From Pseudonocardia sp. TRM90224 (GTDB lineage Bacteria > Actinomycetota > Actinomycetes > Mycobacteriales > Pseudonocardiaceae): 64,000 nt of DNA. Positions 8,361 to 16,670 of the stretch are shown one piece after another. Numbering within the stretch: position 1 is the first letter of the stretch; every line of letters begins with the position of its first letter. The stretch lies in the NCBI RefSeq assembly GCF_021245725.1, contig NZ_JAJGSX010000005.1:186001-250000 (forward strand), written 5' to 3'. The position numbers were made by a program, and so were the translations under genes. The notes under the pieces are model-generated. The model had not been told where the DNA came from, ran no database searches, and was given only the letters and a program-made list of their open reading frames with translations.

Positions 8361-8460
8361 GACGGCATCGGACGGTGCGGACAGCCCGGCATCCGGTCAA
8401 CTCACCGCTGCTCACGCCCGCAGATGACTGCGCGCACGCCCACCGACCCCGGGTTGATCA

Positions 8461-8494
8461 ACTCGCAGTCGTTCACGTCCAGACGTGAGCGAGT
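8461..8494. repeat. Compound hairpin
   Basis: ACTCGC (8461-8466) pairs with GCGAGT (8489-8494), enclosing TCACGT (8473-8478) and ACGTGA (8483-8488). Lies immediately left of the right-hand 60-bp direct repeat. Confidence 0.6.
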
Positions 8495-8510
8495 GCGCGC
8501 TGACCCTGCC

Positions 8511-8570
8511 CGCTGACGCGGCCCGACGACGTACCCGCGATCAGGACACGTGCGCAACGCACACGTTGCC
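8511..8570 (+). repeat. 60-bp direct repeat, right copy
   Basis: Partner of 7544-7603 (54 of 60 identical). Ends inside family A copy A3. Together the two copies bracket about 0.9 kb of non-coding DNA. Confidence 0.8.
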
Positions 8571-8624
8571 AGGAAAGCCACTTTCCTGGCACCACAGGAC
8601 AGGAAAGTGGCTTTCCTGGCAACG
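8564..8624. repeat. Family A palindrome, copy A3
   Basis: Outer arms CGTTGCCAGGAAAG (from 8564) and CTTTCCTGGCAACG (to 8624) enclose the usual CCA and TGG mini-loops and a CACCACAGGA spacer. The flanks read GTTGCC/GGCAAC rather than GGGC/GCCC, with both sides changed so that pairing is kept. That suggests selection on structure. Confidence 0.85.
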
Positions 8625-8704
8625 GGTCCGCGGCCGCGGGCAATCACCGCCGTCGCGGCCGGGCTTCGTGCGGCGCTCCCCCATCCGGGCCCGACCCCGG
8701 TCCG

Positions 8705-9178
8705 TCACCTGAGCGGGATGGACTCCGCGACGATCCCGAGGAACCGCTCGGACTGGCGCAGGATGTCGTCGGCGTCGCGCTGCCCGACGAGCCGGGAGAT
8801 GCCGGCCTCGGCCGCGGCGCGGGTGTCGGAGCAGGAGGCGAAGAACGCCGCCCACTCGGCGAGCTCCGGTGCGACCTCGGCCAGCAGCTGCCACGCGTTG
8901 CGGCTCGCTCCCCGCTTCGGCAGCGGCGCGGCCCGCACCGCGAGCACGGCGGCGGCCGCGCGCAGCGCCGCGAGGTAGGCGGCCGGGTAGCGCAGCATCG
9001 GGTCGCTCTCGCGGTGCGCCTCGGTGATGCCGTCGGCGGCCTGGCGCAACAGCGACAGGGCGGTGCGCGACGTCGGGGCGGGCGCCGGCCGCGGCGCGGC
9101 GGAGACGTGGCCGCGCCGCTGCGCGGGGATCCGCGCCGGCGTGGTAGTAGCAGTGGTGGCAGAAGTGGTGATCGTCAT
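8705..9178 (-). CDS. SAV_6107-type HEPN domain protein
   Basis: 157 residues from ATG 9178, supported by GAGAGGAG upstream. A Thr/Ala-rich disordered N-terminus leads to a helical domain from about residue 40 (SLLRQAADGITEAHRESDP, then LRYPAAYLAALRAAAAVL), which resembles the actinobacterial SAV_6107 HEPN family. HEPN domains are often RNases or partners of nucleotidyltransferases, but the canonical RX4-6H motif is not clear, so no activity is claimed. The DUF6504 gene sits 13 bases upstream in the same operon. Confidence 0.75.
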   Translation of the reverse strand: MTITTSATTATTTPARIPAQRRGHVSAAPRPAPAPTSRTALSLLRQAADGITEAHRESDPMLRYPAAYLAALRAAAAVLAVRAAPLPKRGASRNAWQLLAEVAPELAEWAAFFASCSDTRAAAEAGISRLVGQRDADDILRQSERFLGIVAESIPLR

Positions 9179-9191
9179 CGGTCGCTCCTCT

Positions 9192-9509
9192 CTACTCGGC
9201 GACCCGCACCAGGTCCCACACACCGGGCCCGGCACGCATGCGGAGCACGAACTCCCTCGCCGGCGCCTCCGGCTCCTCGGCCGAGCGCGCCTCCACCCGC
9301 CAGCACCGCAGCCGGTCGCCCCCGATCGGCATGGGCGAAGGGAACGGCCAGGGCGACTCCTCGATCCACCGCTCCCGCACATCGGTGACCAGGAACCGGG
9401 GCCCGCGCCGCACCGGCCTGCGCTGGAACTCGACAGGCTCGCCGTCCTGCCAGCGCACGAGGATCGGGGTGGGCTCCCGCGACCTGAACACCCTGCTGAA
9501 CGCGCTCAT
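9192..9509 (-). CDS. DUF6504-like small protein
   Basis: 105 residues from ATG 9509 with GGAGGGGG just upstream. The sequence is Trp/Arg rich with a β-rich pattern (ILVRWQDGEPVEF, FLVTDVRERWIEESPWPFP, DRLRCWRVEA) and ends in VWDLVRVAE. I recognise the DUF6504 family, found in actinobacteria near DNA-repair polymerase genes, but no function is established. It precedes the HEPN gene, so the two are probably co-transcribed. Confidence 0.65.
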   Translation of the reverse strand: MSAFSRVFRSREPTPILVRWQDGEPVEFQRRPVRRGPRFLVTDVRERWIEESPWPFPSPMPIGGDRLRCWRVEARSAEEPEAPAREFVLRMRAGPGVWDLVRVAE

Positions 9510-9691
9510 GCGCCCCCTCCCGACAGGCACCGGCTGCCCGACCGGCGGACGCTTCCCCTTCGCCCGCCGGCCGGAGCCCGGCGATCGAACGCATGTTCGA
9601 CCTACAACAAGTGAACCTTGCTGGAGGCGAGTCGTCAAGTCGAGTGCCGCAGCACGGGACTCGGGGCCCGACACGTGGTGTGATGGAGGGC

Positions 9692-10276
9692 GTGACAGCG
9701 GCCCCCGCGCGCCACCTCGTCGAGTTCAGCCAGGTCGAGTTCGCCGACCGGCTCACCGAGGCGTTGCAGATCTACGTCATGGCCATGGGCTACCCGGCCA
9801 GCACCGCCCGCCACCGCCGCACGCTGTGGCTCGACCACACCGGACGGCCCGGCTGGCGCGCCGTCGGCTGGCTCGACGAGCACGGCACGCTGCTCGGCAT
9901 CGCGTACGGCTACACCGGCGGTCCGGGGCAGTGGTGGTTCGAGGAGGTGCGGCGCGGCCTGCTCACCACCACGGGCGCGCCATCGCTCTGGATGCACGAC
10001 TACTTCGAGCTCACCGAGCTGCACGTGCTGCCCCAGGCGCAGGGCGGCGGCCTCGGCGAGGGCCTGCTGCGAGCGCTGCTGGCCGGCACGCCGCGCTCGC
10101 GCGTGCTGCTCTCCACGCCGGAGTACGGGCCGAACCCGCCCGGCAGGGCGTGGCGCCTCTATCGCCGGGCAGGGTTCCGCGACGTGCTGCGCGACCACCG
10201 CTTCACCGGCGACGCCCGCCCGTTCGCCGTGCTGGGTCGCGAGCTGCCGCTCCCCCCACCGCACCACTCCGGCTGA
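9692..10276 (+). CDS. GNAT family N-acetyltransferase (Rv2170-like)
   Basis: 194 residues. The GNAT acetyl-CoA loop is LTELHVLPQAQGGGLGEGLL (Q/R-x-x-G-x-G/A equivalent QAQGGGLG), and a late β-strand/helix reads RAWRLYRRAGFRDVLRDHRF, typical of the fold's end. The acceptor is unknown. GTG 9692 is chosen because a weak -10-like TGTGAT lies 7 bases upstream; ATG 9683 is the alternative. Position next to lppM matches Rv2170-Rv2171 in M. tuberculosis. Confidence 0.85.
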   Translation: MTAAPARHLVEFSQVEFADRLTEALQIYVMAMGYPASTARHRRTLWLDHTGRPGWRAVGWLDEHGTLLGIAYGYTGGPGQWWFEEVRRGLLTTTGAPSLWMHDYFELTELHVLPQAQGGGLGEGLLRALLAGTPRSRVLLSTPEYGPNPPGRAWRLYRRAGFRDVLRDHRFTGDARPFAVLGRELPLPPPHHSG

Positions 10277-10296
10277 CCGCCGGGCACGATGACCTC

Positions 10297-10986
10297 GTGC
10301 CATCGTCGACATCGCACCCCGCCCGGTCGCGCCGCAGGTCCGTCCCGCTCGTCCTGCTGGTGCTGGTCGCGCTCGTCGGCGCGTTGACCGGGTGCGCGCG
10401 GGTGCAGGTCGGCCTCGCGATCCAGCCCGACGACACGGTCAACGGCAAGATCGTGCTGGCGACACCGGCGAAGTCACCCGACGACACCGGCCCCACCGTC
10501 ACGCTCCCGCCCGACCTCGCCTCCGAGGTGACCGTCACCCCCTACAAGGAAGACGGCTACGCCGGTTCGTCCCTGGAGTTCTCCGGGCTGACGTTCGAAC
10601 AGGTCACGGCGCTGACGGGGGCGGCGGGCCCGGCAGGCAAGGGCGCGACGCTCACCCTGCGCCGCTCGGGCGGGCGCGTGCTGGTCGCCGGCAAGGCCGA
10701 CCTGACCAGCGCGACGGTCGACAGCGCCGACTTCCAGCTGCGGATCACCTTCCCCGGCGCCCTGCGCGAGACCAACGGCGAGGCCGACTCCGACGTCGTG
10801 AGCTGGACCTTCACCCCCGGCGAGGTCGGCGACATCGACGCCCTCATCATCTACGACGACCCGAATGCACCCGATCCGGTGAACTGGACGCTCGGGCTGG
10901 CCGGGATCGTCGTGCTGGCGGCGCTCATCGTCGTCTTCATCGCGTACCGCACCCGCAACCCACCCGTCAGCCCGCCGATCCGGTAG
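10297..10986 (+). CDS. lppM: LppM-like lipoprotein
   Basis: 229 residues. A signal peptide with lipobox LTGC (Cys about residue 34) is followed by an external domain of the LppM/DUF3153 type (VNGKIVLATPAKS, FTFTPGEVGDIDAL-like segment near 170-185) and a C-terminal membrane helix (LAGIVVLAALIVVFIAY). In mycobacteria LppM affects phosphatidylinositol-mannoside and lipoglycan balance and phagosome handling; the lipid-binding role here is by homology. The gene begins 20 bases after the GNAT stop and lies convergent to metF across family A copy A4. Confidence 0.85.
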   Translation: MPSSTSHPARSRRRSVPLVLLVLVALVGALTGCARVQVGLAIQPDDTVNGKIVLATPAKSPDDTGPTVTLPPDLASEVTVTPYKEDGYAGSSLEFSGLTFEQVTALTGAAGPAGKGATLTLRRSGGRVLVAGKADLTSATVDSADFQLRITFPGALRETNGEADSDVVSWTFTPGEVGDIDALIIYDDPNAPDPVNWTLGLAGIVVLAALIVVFIAYRTRNPPVSPPIR

Positions 10987-11019
10987 GCCCCGCTGGTCGG
11001 CGCCGGGCGGGCCGGCTGG

Positions 11020-11078
11020 GAGGGCAGCAAAGCCACTTTCCTGCCCTGTGAGGGCCTGAAAGTGGCTTTCCTGCCCTC
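11020..11078. repeat. Family A palindrome, copy A4
   Basis: Two opposed arms (GAGGGCAG from 11020, CTGCCCTC to 11078). One arm has AGCAAAG in place of AGGAAAG. Lies in the convergent gap between lppM and metF. Confidence 0.8.
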
Positions 11079-11100
11079 CGTGCGGGGGTGCGGGCGCGGC

Positions 11101-12006
11101 TCAGCGCACCCCGACCGCCCGCCGCGCCCCCAGCCCCAGCCGGTCCACCAGCTCGGACGTCGCAACGGAGCGGTTGAGCGTGTAGAAGTGCAGCACCGAC
11201 ACGCCCTCGGCGAGCAGGCGTTCGCAGAGCTCCGCGGTGACGTCCATGCCGGCGGCGCGGAAGGACGCCGGGTCGCCGGTGTAGGGCTCGAGCCGCTCGA
11301 CGAGCCCCGGCGGCAGCGGCGCGCCGGAGAGCTCCGGCCCGCGGTGCAGCGTGCGGACGGTGGTCAGCGGCATGATCCCGGGCAGCAGCGGTGCGTCGCA
11401 GCCGGCGGCCGCCAGCCGGTCGCGCAGCCGCAGGAAGCCCTCCGGTTCGAGGAACAGCTGGCTGATCGCGAAGTCGGCGCCGGCCCGCATCTTGGCCAGC
11501 AGCATCGCGAGGTCGGCGTCGAGGTCGGCGGAGCGCGGGTGCCCGTACGGGAACGCGGCGACCCCGACGCAGAAGTCGCCCAGCTTGCGCACCAGCCGCA
11601 CCAGCTCGTCGGCGTACGTCACACCTTCGGGGTGCCGCACCCACTCCCCGAGCGGGTCACCGGGCGGGTCGCCGCGCACCGCGAGGACGTTGGGGATGCC
11701 CGCGGCCGCGTAGGAGCCGATGACGTGGCGCAGCTCGGCGACCGAGTGCGAGACCGCGGTGAGGTGCGCCATCGGGACGAGCGTCGTGTCGGTCGCGATC
11801 CGCGCCGTCGTGCGGATCGTCCGGTCGCGGTTCGACCCGCCGGCGCCGTAGGTGACCGAGACGAAGGCCGGGTCGAGCGGTTCGAGACGCCGGATGGCAC
11901 GCCACAGCTCGGCCTCCCCCGCCGCGTCCTTCGGAGGGAAGAACTCGACCGAGAAACCGGGCGAACCGGACCCGATGCGGTCGTCGATCCGCTGCGTGAC
12001 CTTCAC
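11101..12006 (-). CDS. metF: Methylenetetrahydrofolate reductase family protein
   Basis: 301 residues with the full TIM-barrel pattern of the family: FSVEFFPPKDAAGE at the start (catalytic Glu), FVSVTYGAGGSNRDRT, then VLAVRGDPP, FCVGVAAFPYGHP, FAISQLFLEPE and LLPGIMPLTT. It reduces 5,10-methylenetetrahydrofolate to the 5-methyl form for methionine synthesis; the Rv2172c-like paralogue in mycobacteria may use a different cofactor. GTG 12006 is preferred because TAGGCT (plus-strand 12014-12019) lies 7 bases upstream; GTG 12012 is possible. Divergent from crtE. Confidence 0.88.
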   Translation of the reverse strand: MKVTQRIDDRIGSGSPGFSVEFFPPKDAAGEAELWRAIRRLEPLDPAFVSVTYGAGGSNRDRTIRTTARIATDTTLVPMAHLTAVSHSVAELRHVIGSYAAAGIPNVLAVRGDPPGDPLGEWVRHPEGVTYADELVRLVRKLGDFCVGVAAFPYGHPRSADLDADLAMLLAKMRAGADFAISQLFLEPEGFLRLRDRLAAAGCDAPLLPGIMPLTTVRTLHRGPELSGAPLPPGLVERLEPYTGDPASFRAAGMDVTAELCERLLAEGVSVLHFYTLNRSVATSELVDRLGLGARRAVGVR

Positions 12007-12134
12007 CCGCACCAGCCTAGTGGGCCGGTCCGCCCGGTCGTCCTTCCCGATTGCGGACGTCCGTTTCACGCTTCGGGGCGGTGCACGACGCGCCGCCCGC
12101 GTGCGGCCGCCGAGCCCCGGTGACCGGCCACGAC

Positions 12135-12146
12135 TACCCTCGACCT
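12135..12146 (+). promoter_or_regulatory. Candidate -10 element for a leaderless crtE upstream ORF
   Basis: TACCCT at 12135-12140 followed by 6 bases and a GTG at 12147, the same geometry seen at many leaderless starts in this window. No convincing -35 hexamer is visible. Confidence 0.45.
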
Positions 12147-12191
12147 GTGCTTCGACGATCCGGACGTTCGCGACATGGGGGTGCGCGGTGA
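12147..12191 (+). CDS. Short upstream ORF (14 residues) coupled to crtE
   Basis: GTG 12147 opens the peptide MLRRSGRSRHGGAR, whose TGA (12189-12191) overlaps the crtE GTG at 12188 as GTGA. It starts 6 bases after a TACCCT hexamer, so it would be translated from the 5' end of the transcript. Arg makes up five of 14 residues. It could set crtE translation by coupling, or simply be chance; a GGGGGT five bases before GTG 12188 could also serve as the crtE ribosome site. Confidence 0.4.
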   Translation: MLRRSGRSRHGGAR

Positions 12192-13327
12192 CGCGCACCG
12201 GATCGCTCGACACCTGGCCCGAGGTCGCCGACGGCGGGCCACCGGTGCCGAGCGACACCGAGCTCGCCTCCGGCATCGAGGACGCGCTGGCCGCGTTCCT
12301 CGATGTGCGCAACGCGCAGGCCACGACGATCGACCCCGCGTTCGCCCAGGCCACGGCGGCGCTGGCGGAGTTCGTGCTGGCCGGGGGCAAGCGGATCCGC
12401 CCGACGTTCGCATGGTGGGGATGGCGCGGCGCGGGCGGCACCGTCGACGCGCCGGAAGCGCTCGCCGTGCTGCGTGGGATCAGCGCGCTCGAGCTGCTGC
12501 AGGCGTGCGCGCTCATCCACGACGACCTGATGGACGCCTCCGCGACGCGCCGCGGCCGCCCGACCGTCCACGTCGAGTTCGCCCGAAAGCACGCCGAGTC
12601 GCAGTGGTGCGGCCGGCCCGCCCGGTTCGGCGCGGCGGCGGCGATCCTGCTCGGCGACCTCGCGCTCGCGTGGGCCGACGACATGCTGCACACGTCCGGG
12701 CTGTCCGCGGAGGCGCTGCAGCGCGCCGCGGAGCCGTGGGGGGCGATGCGCACCGAGATGCTCGGCGGGCAGTTCCTCGACGTGCTGCACCAGTCGACCG
12801 GCGACCTGTCGGCGCGCGCCGCCCTGCAGGTCGACCGGTACAAGACCGCCGCGTACACGGTCGAGCGCCCGTTGCAGCTCGGTGCCTCGCTCGCCGGCGC
12901 CGATGCCGAGCTGGTGGGCGCGTACCGCCGCTTCGGTGCCGACATCGGCATCGCGTTCCAGCTGCGCGACGACCTGCTCGGGGTGTTCGGCGACCCCGAG
13001 GTCACCGGCAAGCCCGCCGGCGACGACCTGCGCGAGGGCAAGCGCACTCTGCTCGTCGCGCTCGCCGTCGAGCGGGCGGAGGCCCGCGGGGACGACGCCG
13101 CGCGCGAGGCCGTCACGTCCGCGGTCGGCAACCCCGACCTCGCGACCGACGGTGTGGAGCGGGTCCGGTCGGTGCTGGTCGAGCTGGGTGCCGCGCAGGC
13201 CGTCGAGCAGCGGATCGCCGCGCTCACCGGCTCGGCGCTCGACTCGCTCTCCGCCGTCGAGGTCGCGGAGCCCGCCGCCGCGCAGCTCGCCGACCTCGCT
13301 GTGACGGCCACCCGCCGGCACCGGTGA
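12188..13327 (+). CDS. crtE: Polyprenyl (geranylgeranyl) diphosphate synthase
   Basis: 379 residues. GGKRIRP (about 66-72), first Asp-rich motif HDDLMD (111-116), second motif LRDDLLGVFGD near 262-272 and the GDDLREGKRT loop after it are all intact. It condenses isopentenyl units to an allylic diphosphate, most likely C20 for the carotenoid genes that follow; in M. tuberculosis the syntenic gene is idsA2. GTG 12188 overlaps the upstream ORF and the stop overlaps crtI by 4 bases, so the operon is tightly coupled. Chain length is inferred from context. Confidence 0.9.
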   Translation: MTRTGSLDTWPEVADGGPPVPSDTELASGIEDALAAFLDVRNAQATTIDPAFAQATAALAEFVLAGGKRIRPTFAWWGWRGAGGTVDAPEALAVLRGISALELLQACALIHDDLMDASATRRGRPTVHVEFARKHAESQWCGRPARFGAAAAILLGDLALAWADDMLHTSGLSAEALQRAAEPWGAMRTEMLGGQFLDVLHQSTGDLSARAALQVDRYKTAAYTVERPLQLGASLAGADAELVGAYRRFGADIGIAFQLRDDLLGVFGDPEVTGKPAGDDLREGKRTLLVALAVERAEARGDDAAREAVTSAVGNPDLATDGVERVRSVLVELGAAQAVEQRIAALTGSALDSLSAVEVAEPAAAQLADLAVTATRRHR

Positions 13328-14853
13328 AGGGCGCCGATCACGTCGTCGTGGTCGGGGCCGGTCTCGCCGGGCTCTCGGCCGCGCTGCACCTGCTCGGCGC
13401 GGGTCGGCAGGTCACGATCGTCGAGCGCGACGAGCACCCCGGCGGGCGCGCCGGGCGGCTCGACCTGCGCACCCCGCGCGGGACGTACCACGCCGACACC
13501 GGCCCGACCGTCCTCACGATGCCCGAGCTGCTCGGCGAGGCGTTCGCGGCGGTCGGCGATCGCATGGAGGACCGGCTCGACCTGGTGCGGCTCGACCCGG
13601 CCTACCGGGCGGCCTTCGCCGACGGGTCGACGATCGACGTGCACACCGACTGCGAGGCCATGGCCGAGGAGGTGCGCCGCACCTGCGGACCCGACGCGGC
13701 GCTGGGCTACCTGCGCCTGCGGGAATGGCTGACGAAGCTCTACGAGGCACAGATCGACTCGTTCATCGGCGCGAACTTCGACTCGCCCTTCGACCTGGTC
13801 GGTCCCGACCTGCTGCAGCTCGCGCGGCTCGGCGGGTTCGGCCGGCTCGGCCGCCGGGTCGCTCGCTACCTGCCCGACGAGCGGCTGCGGCGGATCTTCA
13901 CGTTCCAGTCGCTCTACGCGGGGGTCCCGCCGGCCCGCGCGCTCGCGGCGTACGGCGTGATCGCGTACATGGACACCATCGGCGGGGTCTACTTCCCGCG
14001 TGGCGGGATGCGCGCCGTCGGTGCCGCGCTCGCCGACGCCGCCGACGCCGCCGGCGCGACGATCCTCTACGGGCGCAGCGTGACCGGGCTCGAACGCAGC
14101 GGCGGCGCGGTACGGGCCGTCCGCCATCGAGGGACGTCCGCAGAAAAGGGCGCCGAGGACGGTGCCGAGCGGCTCGCCTGCGACGCGGTCGTGCTCACCC
14201 CCGACCTCCCGGTCGTGCACGAGCTGCTCGGGCGCGCGCCGCGCCGGGCCGTGCCGCTGCGCTGGTCGCCCAGCGCGGTCGTCGTGCACGCGGGGCTGCG
14301 CGGCAGCCGGCCCGAGCTCGCACACCACACGATCTCGTTCGGGGCGGCGTGGGAGAGCACGTTCCGCGAGATCATCGACGACGGTCGGGTGATGAGCGAC
14401 CCGTCGCTGCTGATCACACGGCCGACCGCAACCGATCCCATGCTCGCTCCTTCAGGCTCCGACCTGCTGTTCGTGCTGGCCCCGTGCCCCAACCTCGCGG
14501 CCGGCGAGCTCGACTGGCAGCGGATCGGGCCCGCCTACCGCGACGAGCTGCTCGGGGTGCTCGACGCGCGCGGGCTGACCGGCCTCGCGGACGACGTCGA
14601 GGTCGCGGAGGTCGTCACGCCTGCCGGGTGGGCGGCGCAGGGACTCGGCGCCGGAACACCGTTCTCGGCAGCTCACACGTTCGCCCAGACGGGGCCGTTC
14701 CGGCAGCGCAACGTCGTGCGCGGCCTCTCCAACGCCGTGCTGGCCGGCTGCGGGACCACCCCCGGCGTCGGCATCCCACCGGTCCTGATCTCGGGAAGGC
14801 TCGCCGCTCAGCGGCTCACCGGCAGGGTCCCGAGCTTCGCCGCACCGCACTGA
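13324..14853 (+). CDS. crtI: Phytoene desaturase family FAD enzyme
   Basis: 509 residues. FAD-binding VVVGAGLAGLSAA at the N-terminus, then ERDEHPGGRAG, the CrtI-type YFPRGGM segment near 222 and the C-terminal VLAGCGTTPGVGIPPVLISG typical of the family. Bacterial CrtI desaturates phytoene stepwise to lycopene or related pigments. Starts at GTG 13324 inside the crtE stop. The family also includes saturases and cyclising relatives, so the exact number of double bonds introduced is uncertain, but crtE and crtB neighbours favour phytoene desaturation. Confidence 0.88.
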   Translation: MKGADHVVVVGAGLAGLSAALHLLGAGRQVTIVERDEHPGGRAGRLDLRTPRGTYHADTGPTVLTMPELLGEAFAAVGDRMEDRLDLVRLDPAYRAAFADGSTIDVHTDCEAMAEEVRRTCGPDAALGYLRLREWLTKLYEAQIDSFIGANFDSPFDLVGPDLLQLARLGGFGRLGRRVARYLPDERLRRIFTFQSLYAGVPPARALAAYGVIAYMDTIGGVYFPRGGMRAVGAALADAADAAGATILYGRSVTGLERSGGAVRAVRHRGTSAEKGAEDGAERLACDAVVLTPDLPVVHELLGRAPRRAVPLRWSPSAVVVHAGLRGSRPELAHHTISFGAAWESTFREIIDDGRVMSDPSLLITRPTATDPMLAPSGSDLLFVLAPCPNLAAGELDWQRIGPAYRDELLGVLDARGLTGLADDVEVAEVVTPAGWAAQGLGAGTPFSAAHTFAQTGPFRQRNVVRGLSNAVLAGCGTTPGVGIPPVLISGRLAAQRLTGRVPSFAAPH

Positions 14854-14894
14854 TGGCAGGGTGCCCACAGGACGTTGACACCGGCCATGCGAGC

Positions 14895-16670
14895 ATGGAT
14901 CGCGTCATGAGGCCCTCACCACCGCTCGACGAACCGGCGCTCCCCGAGCCGGCGTCGCCCGCGCACGTGCCCGCAACCACGCCATCGTGGCGTGACCGCT
15001 TCGGGCGCCCTCCGCGGCGCCCGCTGCTGCTCGGGCTGGCCGGGTCCGTGCTGATGGCCATCGGGGGTTTCGGCGCCGGTGGGGTGCTGGTCCGCGACCC
15101 GCTGCTCACCAACTCGCCGCTGGGGTTCTGGCGCTACGGCCACGGCCACCAGCTCGCGACGATCCTGGTGTACGCGGGCGTCGTGCTCATGGCGTGGGCG
15201 TGGATCCAGCTCGGCCGCGAGGTGATCGCCGGGCGCGTGCGGAGCAGGGCGGTGCTCGCCACCACGGCGGTGTGGACGCTGCCGATGCTCTGCTGCCCGC
15301 CGCTGTTCACCCGCGACATCTACAGCTACCTCGCCCAGGGCAGCCTCCCGCTGGCCGGCATCGACCCGTACGAGTTCGGGCCGGAGGCGATGCCGGGCGT
15401 CATCGCCGACAACGTGCACTACTTCTGGCAGGACACGCCGGCGCCGTACGGGCCGCTGTTCATCCTCATCGCCAAGGGCGTCGCCGCCGTCGCGGGCGAC
15501 AACATGATCCTCGGCGTGCTGCTCATGCGGCTCGCCCTGCTGCCCGGCCTGTTCCTGCTGGTCTGGGCGCTGCCCGAGCTGGCCCGCCGCCTCGGCGGCA
15601 AGGTTCCCGTCGCGCTCTGGATCGCCGTCGCGAACCCGATGATGGTCGTCAACATGATCGGCGGGGGGCACAACGACCTGCTCGTGGTCGGGCTGCTCGC
15701 CGCCGGCGCGATGGTAACGCTGCGCAAGCAGCACGTCTTCGGGATCGTCCTGGTCACCGGGGCGATGGCGGTCAAGGCGAGCGCGGTCGTCGCGTTGCCG
15801 TTCCTGGTGCTCGTGTGGGCCGCGTACATGTCCGGCCCGCCCGTCAAGCGCATCCTGAAGGCGATCGGCGCCGGTCTCGCGGTGTTCGTGCTGACCTTCG
15901 CGGCGCTCTCGCTGCTGGCCGGGGTCGACATCGGGTGGCTGCCGGCGCTCAGCGCCCCCGCGATGATCGTCAACTGGATGTCGATCCCCACCGCGGTCGG
16001 GCAGATCCTGCACGGCCTGGTCGGCATCTTCGTGACCGTCCCGCAGGGCCCGTTCATCGTCGTGACGAGAGCGCTCGGCGGGATCCTGCTCGTCACGATC
16101 GCGGTGCGGCAGTGGCTCGCGGCCCGCGAGGGTGGCCCCGACGCCGTCCGCAGGGCCGGGATCGTGCTGCTCGCGGTCGCCGTGCTCTCCCCCGCGATGC
16201 TGCCGTGGTACCCGAGCTGGGGCATCGCGTTGATCGCCGCGGCACCGTGGCGACTGCGCGGCCTGCAGCTCGTGGCCTTCGGGTCGCTGATGCTGGTGAT
16301 CGTCTACAACCCGCGCGGCGAGGACGAGCTGAACAACTGGCCTTACCTCATCGCGTGCGGGCTGCTCGCGCTGCTGGCCGCCGTGTCGCTGCGCAAGCGC
16401 GACCCGCTGCGGCTCTCGGCCGGGGCGAGCTGGCGCCGGAAGCAGCCGGCTGTGGCCGGCCAGAACGGATCGGGCCCTGCTGCGCCGCAAGAACCGGTCG
16501 CGCCGAAGCCGGTCGCGCCCGAGGCTGTCGAGGTCAAGGCCGTTGTCACCCCGGAGCCCGCTCCGGCCACGTCCGCTCCATCCAACGGCGCCTCGAACGG
16601 CGCGAACGGTGCATCGAACGGCGCTGCCAAGCCGGGCGCGGCCTCCGGTGCCGAGCAGCGCGCCGGCTGA
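14895..16670 (+). CDS. Alpha-(1->6) mannosyltransferase MptA/MptB-like, GT-C fold
   Basis: About 591 residues with 12-13 membrane helices. The GT-C loop has the acidic pair in [12 protein letters not shown] (loop 1), as in MptA/MptB, which elongate the α-1,6-mannan core of lipomannan using polyprenyl-phosphomannose. A low-complexity cytoplasmic tail follows (Pro/Val then [14 protein letters not shown], about 50 residues). Start is ambiguous: ATG 14853 (1-base overlap with crtI), 14895 or 14907, none with a strong ribosome site. Synteny with Rv2174 (mptA) supports the call. It is embedded in the carotenoid operon and overlaps crtB by 23 bases. Confidence 0.85.
   Translation: MDRVMRPSPPLDEPALPEPASPAHVPATTPSWRDRFGRPPRRPLLLGLAGSVLMAIGGFGAGGVLVRDPLLTNSPLGFWRYGHGHQLATILVYAGVVLMAWAWIQLGREVIAGRVRSRAVLATTAVWTLPMLCCPPLFTRDIYSYLAQGSLPLAGIDPYEFGPEAMPGVIADNVHYFWQDTPAPYGPLFILIAKGVAAVAGDNMILGVLLMRLALLPGLFLLVWALPELARRLGGKVPVALWIAVANPMMVVNMIGGGHNDLLVVGLLAAGAMVTLRKQHVFGIVLVTGAMAVKASAVVALPFLVLVWAAYMSGPPVKRILKAIGAGLAVFVLTFAALSLLAGVDIGWLPALSAPAMIVNWMSIPTAVGQILHGLVGIFVTVPQGPFIVVTRALGGILLVTIAVRQWLAAREGGPDAVRRAGIVLLAVAVLSPAMLPWYPSWGIALIAAAPWRLRGLQLVAFGSLMLVIVYNPRGEDELNNWPYLIACGLLALLAAVSLRKRDPLRLSAGASWRRKQPAVAGQNGSGPAAPQEPVAPKPVAPEAVEVKAVVTPEPAPATSAPSNGASNGANGASNGAAKPGAASGAEQRAG

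Larger units (their letters stand above)
7550..8704. other. 1.15-kb non-coding island of hairpins and repeats
   Basis: No credible gene on either strand: the open frames here lack ribosome sites and recognisable protein composition. The island lies between the convergent ParA and HEPN genes. It holds at least six long inverted repeats, one and a half family A elements, a 50-bp duplicated segment (7604-7655 and 8120-8168) and 60-bp flanking direct repeats. The individual structures are listed separately. Confidence 0.85.

Noticed and set aside
7550..8704. Small proteins in the island
   Set aside because: Open frames of 60-250 codons overlap on both strands, lack ribosome sites and consist of repeat translations.
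11101..14328. 1075-codon minus-strand frame extending MetF
   Set aside because: The part upstream of 12012 is antisense to crtE/crtI. MetF itself starts at GTG 12006 or 12012.
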